64,000 nt of DNA, taken from the NCBI RefSeq assembly GCF_019798055.1, contig NZ_JAHOPH010000017.1, forward strand, positions 18,047 through 82,046. Direction: 5' to 3'. Made by a program: the position numbers and the translations under genes. Shown piece after piece: positions 15,018 through 24,237 of this stretch. A model generated the notes under the pieces. The model saw only the letters and a program-made list of their open reading frames with translations. It was not told the origin of the DNA and did no database searches. Numbering within the stretch: the stretch's first letter is position 1; each line of letters begins with the position of its first letter. The DNA comes from Salsipaludibacter albus. Its GTDB lineage: Bacteria > Actinomycetota > Nitriliruptoria > Nitriliruptorales > Nitriliruptoraceae.

Positions 15018-15641
15018 ATGCCCCGCACCCTCTTGCTCGTCCTGGCCTGGCTGGCGGTCACCACCGCCGCCATCGGCGTGGCCTGGGCCGGCGTGCAGAT
15101 CGTGTCCACCCGCGTGGTCGAACCGCTGCCGCCCGAGGCGCTCGCCGTGGCGTCCGGGTCGGGCGGACCTTCGGCGACCCCCACGGACGGCCCGGGCACG
15201 GCCCTGCCGACGTCGCCCGGCCGAGATCCCGGCAGCCCGCCTCCGTCGGCCGCCGACACCGCTGCCCCGACGCCCGGCACGACGCAGGACCCGCCGCCCC
15301 CCGAGCCGTCGACCGCCCCGACCGACGTCGCGACGACCGCGGTCGGCGAGCTGCGGTCCTACCGCGTCGTCGGTGGCTCGGTCACCCTGCGGTTCGCGCC
15401 CGGGCAGGTGACCGTCGTCGCGGCGGTCCCCAGCGACGACGACTTCGACCTGGACCTGTCGGGCAACGGCACGGCCCGGGCGACCGTCGAGTTCGAGTCC
15501 GACGACCACCGGTCCCGGGTGCATGGCTGGTGGGACGACGGTCCGGTCGACCGGGTCGACGAGGACGACCGCGACCACAGCGGTCCGGGTGACGACGATG
15601 ACGACGAGGACCGCGACGACGGCGAGGACGACGACGGCTGA
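15018..15641 (+). CDS. Secreted or anchored protein with Asp-rich tail
   Basis: A 207-residue protein. A hydrophobic segment (MPRTLLLVLAWLAVTTAAIG) leads into a Pro/Thr/Ala linker (about 45-105). A small beta-rich domain follows at about 110-160 (VGELRSYRVVGGSVTLRFAP, GQVTVVAAVPSDDDFDLDL), then a terminal run of Asp with Arg, Gly and Glu. Layout and tail are like those of the protein at 12131-12832, though the structured domains are not obviously homologous. The ATG at 15018 was preferred to upstream in-frame starts because the hydrophobic segment begins there. It is divergent from the two-component system and shares a regulatory motif with the other acidic protein. Confidence 0.7.
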   Translation: MPRTLLLVLAWLAVTTAAIGVAWAGVQIVSTRVVEPLPPEALAVASGSGGPSATPTDGPGTALPTSPGRDPGSPPPSAADTAAPTPGTTQDPPPPEPSTAPTDVATTAVGELRSYRVVGGSVTLRFAPGQVTVVAAVPSDDDFDLDLSGNGTARATVEFESDDHRSRVHGWWDDGPVDRVDEDDRDHSGPGDDDDDEDRDDGEDDDG

Positions 15642-15741
15642 GCGCCACCACGGCCACCAGGTGTCCTGCACCGTGTTGACGCCGACCTCTTGACACCCGT
15701 CCTGTCAGCGCGAACATTCGCTCGCAGCGGGGACGCGGCCG

Positions 15742-16180
15742 CCACGGGATCGAGGCCTCCGCGCGCGTGGACGGCTGGAGGACCACGCTCGAGGACGCCG
15801 GTCGCGACGTCCCCCCGGTGCGCGTCGGCGACTGGAGCGCGTCGTCCGGCTACGAGCTCGGGCGCGAGCTCCTGGCCGAGACGGACGCGACCGCGGTGTT
15901 CGTGGGCAACGACCCGATGGCGCTGGGGTTGTACCGGGCGGTGCGCGAGGCGGGGCTGTCGATCCCCGACGACATCAGCGTGGTCGGGTTCGACGACGTG
16001 CCCGAGGCGGCCTTCTACGCCCCGCCGCTGACGACCGTGCGACAGGACTTCGACGAGGTCGGCACGCGCAGCCTCCGGGTCCTGCTGGCCGGGGTCGAGG
16101 GGACCGAGCCCGACGTCGACCTCGAGGTGCCCGTCACACTGGTCGAGCGGGCCAGCACGGCGCCACGTCCCCGGGCCTGA
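15742..16180 (+). pseudogene. LacI-family regulator, C-terminal half only
   Basis: The frame matches the C-terminal subdomain of LacI/GalR regulators: ARVDGWRTTLEDAG, then ATAVFVGNDPMALGLYRAVRE, IPDDISVVGFDDVPEA and PPLTTVRQDFDEVG. The whole DNA-binding domain and the N-terminal half of the sugar-binding domain are missing. Upstream sequence in frame (from about 15742) still looks related for a few residues, then becomes unrelated. No good ribosome binding site precedes the first GTG (15767). This is most simply a deletion remnant. A stand-alone ligand-binding fragment cannot be excluded, but nothing supports it. Confidence 0.75.
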
Positions 16181-16214
16181 CCCGGCTCGGAGGTGGCGTT
16201 GCCGACCGCAGTAG

Positions 16215-17536
<1,322 letters not shown>

Positions 17537-17551
17537 CGGCCCACGCGGGCG

Positions 17552-18190
17552 TCAGCCGGTCGTGCGTGCGGCCCGCTGCTCGGCGCGCTGGCGGGTCTCG
17601 TCCGGGAGGTGGTCGCCGGCGGTCAGGACGTGGGCGGCCACGTCGTCGCCACGCCACAGGGCCATGACGTCTGCCACGGTCACCTCGTGGTCCGGGCGCG
17701 ACACCACCTCCACGACGTCGCCGGCCCGGACGTCGCCGGGGGTGACGATGCGCAGGTAGGCGCCGGAGCGGTCGGCGTGCAGGAAGGTCTTCTGGAACGT
17801 GTCCTGCATCCGCCAGTCCAGCTTGGCGCACGGGATCCGGGGCGACGTGACCTCGACCTCGACCTCGTCGCCGATCCGCCACCGCTCGCCGATCCGTGCC
17901 GCGTCGACGTCGATGCCGGCCAGGGTCAGGTTCTCGCCGAAGAACCCGCTGGGCAGCTGCTGGTCGCGCTCGGACTCCCACGCGTCGTAGGAGGCCCGGT
18001 CGTAGGCGTACACCGCCTGGTCCCGGCCGCCGTGGTGGACCTCGTTGGCCTGGGTGTCACCCTCGACGTGGTCGTCGCCCAGGCGGACCGGCCCGTCCGT
18101 CGCGGTCTTGACGATCGCGGTCTCGACCAGCCGTCCGCCGATCAGGAAGGTCTGGCTCGATCCCACGTTGACCTGGAGCAGTTCGCCCAT
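17552..18190 (-). CDS. MOSC-domain protein (YiiM-like)
   Basis: A 212-residue protein with the MOSC fold of molybdenum cofactor sulfurase C-terminal domains. Typical elements are VHHGGRDQAVYAYDRASYDAW, GFFGENLTLAGIDVD and PRIPCAKLDWRM, whose Cys is the conserved MOSC cysteine. The C-terminal extension after the MOSC domain is like that of YiiM-type stand-alone proteins, which are implicated in molybdenum-dependent reduction of N-hydroxylated compounds. The ATG at 18190 is followed by clear coding sequence. No molybdenum enzyme gene is adjacent in this window. Confidence 0.88.
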   Translation of the reverse strand: MGELLQVNVGSSQTFLIGGRLVETAIVKTATDGPVRLGDDHVEGDTQANEVHHGGRDQAVYAYDRASYDAWESERDQQLPSGFFGENLTLAGIDVDAARIGERWRIGDEVEVEVTSPRIPCAKLDWRMQDTFQKTFLHADRSGAYLRIVTPGDVRAGDVVEVVSRPDHEVTVADVMALWRGDDVAAHVLTAGDHLPDETRQRAEQRAARTTG

Positions 18191-18299
18191 CCCGCGTCCC
18201 TCCCGTCGGGTGCCCTCACGGTAGGGGGTCCGCCCGGAGGCGAGAGAGGTTGGTTCGTACCCTGCCGGTCCATGGACGCTGGCGGGAGGAGCCGAGGGC

Positions 18300-18923
18300 A
18301 TGGGTGACGAGGCCTACTTCGTGGGGCCACCCGAGCGGCCCGGTCCGGGCGTCCTGTTCCTGCCGTCCTGGTGGGGGCTGACCTCCGCCGTCAAGGCCCG
18401 GGCGGACGGCCTGGCCGACGCGGGGGCCACGGTGCTGGTGCCCGACCTCAACTTCGGTGCGCGACCCGAGTCCGAGGAGGCCGCCGAGGCGGCGCTTGGC
18501 GCGGCCGATCCGAACCGGCTCGCGTCGATGGTGCTGTCGTCGGCCGACCTGTTGGCCGGCAAGTCGGCGGGCGAGCGCCTGGCCGTCGTCGGCGTGGGCA
18601 TGGGCGGGTCGCTCGGGCTGTGGCTGTCCGTGCGACGGCCCGACCTGGTGGATCGCGTGGTGTCGCTGTACGGCAGCCAGAGCATCGACTTCGCGGGTGC
18701 CGACGCGGCCTACCAACTGCACTTCGCGGACACCGACCGGTTCATCTCGGCCGACGACCGGGCGTTCCTCGAGGCCACGATGCGCATGGAGGACCTGGCC
18801 GTGGACGTGGTGGTGCACCCGGGGACGCGCCACGGGTTCGCCGACCCCGAGGGCCCGACCCACGACCCCGAGGCCGCCAGCGCGGCGTGGGACGCGGTCA
18901 GCGTCTTCGTGGACCGGGACTGA
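18300..18923 (+). CDS. Dienelactone hydrolase-like protein lacking the nucleophile
   Basis: 207 residues with the compact alpha/beta fold of dienelactone hydrolases: GVLFLPSWWGLTSAVKARAD at the start, then VLVPDLNFGA and a C-terminal HPGTRHGFADPEG with the family His. The nucleophile elbow reads GVGMGGSLGL, where the family has GxCxGG, so the Cys is replaced by Gly (about residue 100). The Glu that normally activates it, in the first loop, is also absent (SWWGL). Classical hydrolase activity is therefore doubtful; a binding or altered catalytic role is possible. GGAGGAGCCGAGGGC precedes the ATG. Its 3' end overlaps the convergent YihY gene by 26 nt. Confidence 0.8.
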   Translation: MGDEAYFVGPPERPGPGVLFLPSWWGLTSAVKARADGLADAGATVLVPDLNFGARPESEEAAEAALGAADPNRLASMVLSSADLLAGKSAGERLAVVGVGMGGSLGLWLSVRRPDLVDRVVSLYGSQSIDFAGADAAYQLHFADTDRFISADDRAFLEATMRMEDLAVDVVVHPGTRHGFADPEGPTHDPEAASAAWDAVSVFVDRD

Positions 18924-20016
18924 CCGGGTCGACGGACTCGTCGGGGTCAGCGGCTCCGGCCGGTTCGCCCGGCTCGGCGGGGCGACCGGTGGCCTCGTCG
19001 ATCGCCGAGGACAGGATCGGATCGCTGGGGGAGCGGCGGTGGGTGTGGCGTCGCGCCAGCCGTGCGTTGACGATCGCGCCGAACAGCACGCACCACGAGG
19101 TCAGCAGCAACCACAGGAGCAGCACCGCGATCCCCGCCACCGTGCCGTACCGGAAGTTGTAGGTGCCGACCTGCTCGACGACCTGCGAGAACCCCTCGGT
19201 CCCGAGCACCCAGGCGAAGGTGGCCACCACCGCGCCGGGCCAGGTCCAGCGCCACGACGGCAGCGGCTCGGCCGGTCCGTAGTGGTAGATGACCAGCAGG
19301 GCGCTGAACATCATCAGGCTCAGGCCGATGAGCTCGCCGGTGATCGCCAGCACGCTCGAGCCTCCCTCGCCGAGGTCGAACCAGCCGAGCACGACCGGGA
19401 GTCCGGTGATGGCCGCGAGGCTGATCGCGACGAACACCATCGAGCCGAGCGTCAGCGCGACGGCGATCAGTCGTCGCTTGACCCAGGAACGACGTTCGAC
19501 GCCCCCGTTGGCGGCCGTGAGCGCCTCCATGACACCCTGGATCGTGGATGCCGCGACCCACACGGCCAGCAGCAGGGCGACACCGAAGGTGATGCGCAGC
19601 TCGGTGTTGTCGGCCAGGACGATCGTCTCGACCTGCGTGACCAGGACCTCGCGGGCCGATGCCGGGAGCCCGAGCGTGATCCTGCGGGTCTGGTAGATGA
19701 TCTCGCCGGCCGGCTGGGCCAGTGCGAGGGCGGAGCTGGCCACGACCAGGGTGGAGAACACGGCGAGGAAGGCCCGGAACGCGACCCCGGCGGCCATCAG
19801 GGTCGCGTGGCGGTACTGCAGGTCGCGACGCAGGTCGTTGGCGAGCCGGGTCCAGTCGGTTCGCCGGAACGTGCGCAGGTCGGCGGTCGTCCAGCCGGGC
19901 GACGGGCCGCGGTCGTCCAGGGCGGCCGGGACCAACACCTCGTCGTCCGACGGGTCGGACGCGCGTCGGGTGCGTGGCTCGGCCACCGGGACCTCCGGGG
20001 ATCGCGTGTCCCCCAT
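18898..20016 (-). CDS. YihY/virulence factor BrkB family membrane protein
   Basis: 372 residues. A charged N-terminal region of about 75 residues is followed by six hydrophobic segments typical of the YihY (UPF0761) family. Features include YRHATLMAAGVAFRAFLAVF at the first segment, VAASTIQGVMEALTAANG, and a C-terminal YNFRYGTVAGIAVLLLWLLL region. The family is conserved but biochemically uncharacterised; earlier labels (RNase BN, BrkB) are not reliable guides to function. The ATG at 20016 was chosen at the onset of coding character. The C-terminal cytoplasmic tail is acidic and Pro/Ala rich. Confidence 0.88.
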   Translation of the reverse strand: MGDTRSPEVPVAEPRTRRASDPSDDEVLVPAALDDRGPSPGWTTADLRTFRRTDWTRLANDLRRDLQYRHATLMAAGVAFRAFLAVFSTLVVASSALALAQPAGEIIYQTRRITLGLPASAREVLVTQVETIVLADNTELRITFGVALLLAVWVAASTIQGVMEALTAANGGVERRSWVKRRLIAVALTLGSMVFVAISLAAITGLPVVLGWFDLGEGGSSVLAITGELIGLSLMMFSALLVIYHYGPAEPLPSWRWTWPGAVVATFAWVLGTEGFSQVVEQVGTYNFRYGTVAGIAVLLLWLLLTSWCVLFGAIVNARLARRHTHRRSPSDPILSSAIDEATGRPAEPGEPAGAADPDESVDPVSPGPRRR

Positions 20017-20209
20017 GCTGCCACGTCGACGACCGCCCCACACCCGGGCGACGGGCCGGACCCTGCCGTTCGTCGATCTGCCCGGACGGCAGTGACCCGG
20101 GTGTAGGATTCGATCGCCGTTGCGGGCGCGTCGACGGACCTCGACCCCCGGACGCCACCATTGGCGGTTGCTGCATCGGGCGGGGTCGCCCGACCGGACG
20201 GGGTGGGTG

Positions 20210-21934
20210 ATGCGGGTGGGCAGGAGTCGCCAGTCGTCCCACTCGGGCTGGCTCGCGCGCCACGTCCCCATCCTCGCCTGGCTGCCCGCGTACCGACCCG
20301 AGTGGTTCCGCCACGACCTGGTCGCGGGCGTGGCCGTCGCGGCGCTCGTGGTGCCCAAGTCCCTGGGCTATGCCGAGATCGCGGCCGTCCCGATCCAGCA
20401 CGGCCTGTACGCGGCCGTCGCCGGGACACTCCTGTACGCCGTGTTCGGGACGTCGCGCCAGATCTCGACCGGCCCCAGTTCGGCCCTGGCGACGGTGGCG
20501 GGCGGTGCGGTCCTCCTGTCGGGCATGACTGGGCCCGATGCGGTGTCGCTGGTCGCCACCATCACCGCCGTGTCCGGGGTCCTCTTCCTGCTCCTGGCGT
20601 TGTTCCGGATGGGCTGGATCTCGCAGTTCCTGTCCCGGGCGGTCATCACCGGGTTCCTGTTCGGGGCGGCGATCGACGTCGTGGTCGGTGAACTGCCGAA
20701 GGTGACGGGGACGCAGGTCGACGGTGGCTCCACGTGGCAGGAGGCCGGGCAGTGGTTGGCGTCGCTGGCGTCGACCGACCCGACCACGGTGGTCGTGGGG
20801 CTGGCGTCGCTGGCCCTGATCCTTGGGTTGCGGTTCACCGACAGCCGCCTGCCGGGGGCGCTGGTGGTGGTCGTCGCCGGACTGGTGGCATCGACGGTGC
20901 TGGACTTCGAGGCCCGTGGCGTGGCGCTGGTCGGTGACGTGCCGCGTGGGTTCGCCGCGCCGGTGCTGCCATCCCTGTCGCTGCTGGTCGAGCAGGCGCA
21001 ACTCGTCGGAGCGGCCGCCGTCGGCCTGCTGCTGATCGGGTTCTCGCAGACCGCGGGGGACGCCCGCGAGTTCGCCAGTCGGCACGGCTACCGGGTGGAC
21101 ATCGACCAGGAGGCCACCGCCCAGGGCATGGCCAATGCCGCGTCGGGGGTGCTCCAGGGGATCCCGGTCGCGACCAGCCTGTCGGCGAGCTCGTTGAACG
21201 ACCAGTCCGGGGCACGGACCCCGATGGCGTCGCTAGTGACCGGCGGGCTGGTCGTGCTGACCCTGGTGTTCCTCGCCCCGGTGTTCTCGGCGCTGCCGAA
21301 GCCGGTCCTGGCGGCCGTGATCATCGACGCCGTGGTGTTCGGGATGATGAACCTGCCGGAGCTGCGTCGGCTGTTCCGCGTGGCGCGGGCCGACTTCTGG
21401 ATCGCGCTGGCGGCGATCCTGGGCGTGCTGGCCACCGGGGTGCTGGCCGGCGTGCTGATCGGCGTGGCGCTGTCGGTGGCGTGGCTGGTGCACGTGTCGA
21501 CCAACCCGGCGATGCCGTTGCTGGGGCGACAGGCCGGCACGCAGGTGTTCCGCAGTCTCGAGGAGTACCCGGACGGGTCGACCTATCCCGGCGTGGTGGT
21601 GCTGGCCTTCGACGCCGGGCTGCACTTCGCGAGCGCCGCCGCGCTCGAGGACCGGGTCCGGGAGGTGGTGGACCAGGCCGGCGAGCACGTGCACACGATC
21701 GTGCTGGACTTCGAGGGGGTGAACTTCATCGACTCGCAGGGTGCGTCGACGTTGGGCGAGATCGTGGACTTCGCCGAGGAGTACGGGGCGAGCGTGCGAC
21801 TGGCCCGGGTCAAGCAGCAGGTGCGGGCGCTGCTGGAGCGCGACGGGCTGGTGGAGCGCCTCGGCGACGGGGAGTTGTACGGCAACATCTACGAGGCCGC
21901 CGCGGACCACGTCGCGCGCCACGACGGGGACTGA
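20210..21934 (+). CDS. SulP-family anion transporter with STAS domain
   Basis: 574 residues. The N-terminal transport domain of about 12 membrane segments begins with the family signature LVAGVAVAALVVPKSLGYAE and continues through GLYAAVAGTLLYAVFGTSRQ and STGPSSALATVAGGAV. The cytoplasmic C-terminal STAS domain (about 440-565) includes HTIVLDFEGVNFIDSQGAST, with the Ser region used for regulation in related proteins. SulP proteins move sulfate, bicarbonate or other anions; the substrate here is not predictable. An ATG at 20210 and an adjacent GTG (20207) are both possible starts. The element-bearing tRNA-Ser region starts 38 nt downstream. Confidence 0.9.
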   Translation: MRVGRSRQSSHSGWLARHVPILAWLPAYRPEWFRHDLVAGVAVAALVVPKSLGYAEIAAVPIQHGLYAAVAGTLLYAVFGTSRQISTGPSSALATVAGGAVLLSGMTGPDAVSLVATITAVSGVLFLLLALFRMGWISQFLSRAVITGFLFGAAIDVVVGELPKVTGTQVDGGSTWQEAGQWLASLASTDPTTVVVGLASLALILGLRFTDSRLPGALVVVVAGLVASTVLDFEARGVALVGDVPRGFAAPVLPSLSLLVEQAQLVGAAAVGLLLIGFSQTAGDAREFASRHGYRVDIDQEATAQGMANAASGVLQGIPVATSLSASSLNDQSGARTPMASLVTGGLVVLTLVFLAPVFSALPKPVLAAVIIDAVVFGMMNLPELRRLFRVARADFWIALAAILGVLATGVLAGVLIGVALSVAWLVHVSTNPAMPLLGRQAGTQVFRSLEEYPDGSTYPGVVVLAFDAGLHFASAAALEDRVREVVDQAGEHVHTIVLDFEGVNFIDSQGASTLGEIVDFAEEYGASVRLARVKQQVRALLERDGLVERLGDGELYGNIYEAAADHVARHDGD

Positions 21935-21972
21935 GGCCGTCACGTCGACCTTGGTACCATCTTCGACCGCAT

Positions 21973-22015
21973 GGAGGGATCGCATAGTCCGGCCGAGTGC
22001 GCCCGCCTCGAAACC
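21973..22015 (+). repeat. Partial tRNA-Ser copy (attachment-site half)
   Basis: GGAGGGAT onward, 30 nt are identical to the 5' end of the intact tRNA-Ser gene (23912-23941). Similarity continues through the anticodon loop CTCGAAA with substitutions in the stem, then stops; no variable arm, T arm or acceptor 3' strand follows. The element's integrase lies between the two copies. The duplication fits integration within the 5' half of the tRNA gene, or a decayed second tRNA gene. Confidence 0.7.
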
Positions 22016-22182
22016 GGGCGGGCTGTGACGCATGCATGGGCCCGACGTCGATCCTCTGCGGTCGATGTTTCCCCTGCTGAGCGGCATGTTAGAGCCGCTG
22101 CTGCCTTGATCGGTTTCCGGCGTTGGTGCGGGCACTGATACACAATTGATACACGGTGTCCGTGGCGCGGTCATTTCGCAAG

Positions 22183-23499
22183 TCATCCTTCGTCCTCCTC
22201 TCGGTCGTCGTTGTCCTCTGTCTCCAGGTTCTGGCTGGTGTCATCCTCGTCACGCTCCTCGGGCTCTGGCTGGGCGTCCTCGTGGCCGCGCAACCGGGCG
22301 TTGAAGGTCTCGGCGGCACGGCGCTGCATCCCGGGCATGACGTGCTGGTAGGCGTCCTGGGTGTAGGCGGTCGTCGAGTGGCCGAGCCGCTCGGTGACGA
22401 CCTTCACCGGCACGCCGGCCTTGATCAGCAGCGTGGCGTTGGTGTGGCGTAGATCGTGCAGCCTGGCCCGCGGGATCCTGGCCTCCTCGGTCAGTGCGTG
22501 GAAGCGCTTGGTGATGTCTGGCGGGTACAGCCGGCCACCGACCGGCGAGGTGAACACGAGGTCGGTGTCGCGCCACGAAGCGCCGACCCACTCGCGCTCG
22601 GCCCCCTGCTGCTTGCGATGTCGCCGAAGGATGTCGACGTCGGTGTCGGAGAGTTCGATCGCGCGGAACGACGTGTCGGACTTCGGCAGCTCGTGCTCGT
22701 AGACCGTGCCGCTCAACTCCACCGCGACGCGGACGACCGACACCATGCGCTCTTCGAGGTCGACGTGCTTCCAGGACAGCGCCACCACCTCGGAGCGACG
22801 CATGCCGGTCACGATGGTGAGGTGCCACAGCGCGGCGAGCCGGTCGGTCTCGGCCACGGCCATGAAGTGGCGGAGCTGATCCCACGTGTAGGTCGTGCGC
22901 GCCGCCATGGCCCGGGCCTTGACCTCACTGGTCGAGGGCGGGTCGGCCTGCTCGCACGGGTTGAGTCGGAGCAGGCCCCAGCGGATCGCGTCGTTGAAGG
23001 CCTTGTTGAGCTGGGTGTGGATCCGCCGGATCGTCGTCGGCGACAGGCCCCACCCGAGCACTGGGTCGGGCTTGCGGGTCCGACCGCGCACGGCCAAGTC
23101 GTCGTACATCTCGTTCAGGACGTCGCCGCTGACCTCGTCGAGGTGGAGGTCGCCGATCCGTGGGAGGACATAGGCCTCCATGTGCTGCAAGCGATCGACC
23201 CGGGTCTTCTCGGTCGTGCGGGTTCGAGGCAGCCAGCGGTCGATGAGGTACTCACCGACGACGATTCGCTCGGCTTCGGGCGTGGCGGCTTCGGCCTCGC
23301 GACGCAGCTCGTCCAAGGCCTGCTGGGCCACGCGCCTGGTCGCGAACCCGCTGCGGAACGCGCGGTCCTGCGAGCCGTCTGCCTTGCGGCCGAGGAGGAT
23401 GCTGACCGCCCAGCTCACCGTCGAGCGGGTGCAGCCTTCGCGTGCGCAACGGCGGCCCGGGACCTTGCGACCGCAGCGCTTGTAGATCGTGCCGGCCAC
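22183..23499 (-). CDS. Tyrosine-type site-specific integrase
   Basis: 438 residues. An Arg-tailed N-terminal segment with three Cys (9, 18, 23) may form a small zinc knuckle. A core-binding domain follows at about 82-180 (GEYLIDRWLPRTRTTEKT). The catalytic domain has Arg234 in GMRRSEVVALSW, Lys273 in ELPKSDTSFR, H348-x-x-R351 in LHDLRHTNATLL, His374 in LGHSTTAY and Tyr384 in QDAYQH. All catalytic residues are present and the C-terminal tail is very acidic. The GTG at 23499 follows one base after the excisionase stop, so the two genes form one operon. It probably recombines the tRNA-Ser site flanking it. Confidence 0.92.
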   Translation of the reverse strand: MAGTIYKRCGRKVPGRRCAREGCTRSTVSWAVSILLGRKADGSQDRAFRSGFATRRVAQQALDELRREAEAATPEAERIVVGEYLIDRWLPRTRTTEKTRVDRLQHMEAYVLPRIGDLHLDEVSGDVLNEMYDDLAVRGRTRKPDPVLGWGLSPTTIRRIHTQLNKAFNDAIRWGLLRLNPCEQADPPSTSEVKARAMAARTTYTWDQLRHFMAVAETDRLAALWHLTIVTGMRRSEVVALSWKHVDLEERMVSVVRVAVELSGTVYEHELPKSDTSFRAIELSDTDVDILRRHRKQQGAEREWVGASWRDTDLVFTSPVGGRLYPPDITKRFHALTEEARIPRARLHDLRHTNATLLIKAGVPVKVVTERLGHSTTAYTQDAYQHVMPGMQRRAAETFNARLRGHEDAQPEPEERDEDDTSQNLETEDNDDREEDEG

Positions 23500-23500
23500 C

Positions 23501-23812
23501 TCAGCCCCGACTCTCGTTGGCGGAGCTTGCCAAGGTCGGCCTCGGCGCAGGTGGTGGCGGTTGGAGTTGGCGCGGGGTGGCGTCCTCCACCCAGTCGTTG
23601 GGATCAAGGCCCAGTAGGTGCAGTAGGCGCGCCGACGGGACCAACAGCCGTCGACCGATACGGACGGCGGGGAGCTCGCCCCGATGCACCGCTCGGTAGG
23701 CGGCTCGCCGGCTGATCCCGAGGATCGTGCCCGCTTCTTCGACACTGATGGTTGGGGGGAGGTGACTTCTTGCGGACACTGTATCGACCTGACCTTCGGG
23801 AGTGGGCGACAC
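23501..23812 (-). CDS. Excisionase-type helix-turn-helix protein
   Basis: A 103-residue protein with the winged-helix excisionase pattern ISVEEAGTILGISRRAAYRA, then VHRGELPAVRIGRRLLVPSARLLHLLG (20-70). This is the MerR-like DNA-binding domain found with tyrosine integrases. It would bend attachment-site DNA and set recombination direction, and it may repress the int promoter. The assumed start is GTG at 23812; a downstream GTG at the VSARSHLPP stretch is possible. The Pro-rich C-terminus is dispensable-looking. It directly precedes the integrase gene. Confidence 0.82.
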   Translation of the reverse strand: MSPTPEGQVDTVSARSHLPPTISVEEAGTILGISRRAAYRAVHRGELPAVRIGRRLLVPSARLLHLLGLDPNDWVEDATPRQLQPPPPAPRPTLASSANESRG

Positions 23813-23860
23813 GAGGTACTATAATCTAAGTAATATCCTAGATACAAGCTCCCCGTGAGT
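23813..23860 (-). promoter_or_regulatory. A+T-rich promoter region of the xis-int operon
   Basis: Unlike its G+C-rich surroundings, this stretch reads (toward xis) TTGTATCTAGGATATTACTT, then AGATTATAG. TTGTAT and TTATAG stand about 17 bp apart, a reasonable -35/-10 pair just upstream of the excisionase start. It is also a likely site for IHF-type or excisionase binding. Confidence 0.5.
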
Positions 23861-23911
23861 TGGGTGGTTGGGGAGGCCGTAGGACAAGCGCTACGCTCTC
23901 TTGCCGTACCA

Positions 23912-24000
23912 GGAGGGATCGCATAGTCCGGCCGAGTGCGCTCGACTCGAAATCGAGTAGGCCCTTTCGGGTCTCGAGGGTTCGAATCCCTCTCCCTCCG
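23912..24000 (+). tRNA. tRNA-Ser(CGA)
   Basis: The cloverleaf can be folded by eye. The acceptor stem is GGAGGGA (23912-23918) with TCCCTCC (23993-23999). The anticodon stem CTCGA/TCGAG surrounds loop CTCGAAA, giving anticodon CGA (23948-23950). A long variable arm follows (GGCCC/CGGGTC region), typical of serine tRNAs, and the T arm is GAGGG-TTCGAAT-CCCTC. It decodes UCG. The discriminator is G24000. A 30-nt exact copy of its 5' end lies 1.94 kb upstream across the integrase genes. Confidence 0.93.
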
Positions 24001-24004
24001 CAAC

Positions 24005-24039
24005 ACGAAGGGGCTGACCGGCGAGGTCGGCCCCTTCGT
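24005..24039 (+). terminator. Terminator hairpin after tRNA-Ser
   Basis: CGAAGGGGC (24006-24014) pairs perfectly with GCCCCTTCG (24030-24038), and the inner GACC/GGTC extends the stem across single mismatched bases. It starts four bases past the tRNA end. No long U-tract follows, as is common in high-G+C actinobacteria. Confidence 0.75.
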
Positions 24040-24209
24040 CGTGGTGTGGGGCGACTTCCCTTCGCCAGCGCTGAGGGTCCCAGATCTCTACGGCCAGGAT
24101 CGTGGCCTGATCGTCCGATATCTCATTCTGGAGCCTGGTCGGGCGAGCTCATGTGAGTGCTGCTATCGGCGGCTACCAGAGGCCTCCCTGGTGGCCGGTC
24201 GAAGGCGCC

Positions 24210-24237
24210 GCTAGCTGTGATTCCTCACCAGGTTGTC
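24210..24237 (+). repeat. IS481 left inverted repeat with target duplication
   Basis: GCTAGC, the target copy, is followed by TGTGATTCCTCACCAGGTTG. The opposite end, read on the other strand, is GCTAGC then TGTAGTTCCTCGCAACGTTG. GCTAGC is itself a palindrome, so the insertion may have chosen a CTAG-centred target. Confidence 0.8.
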
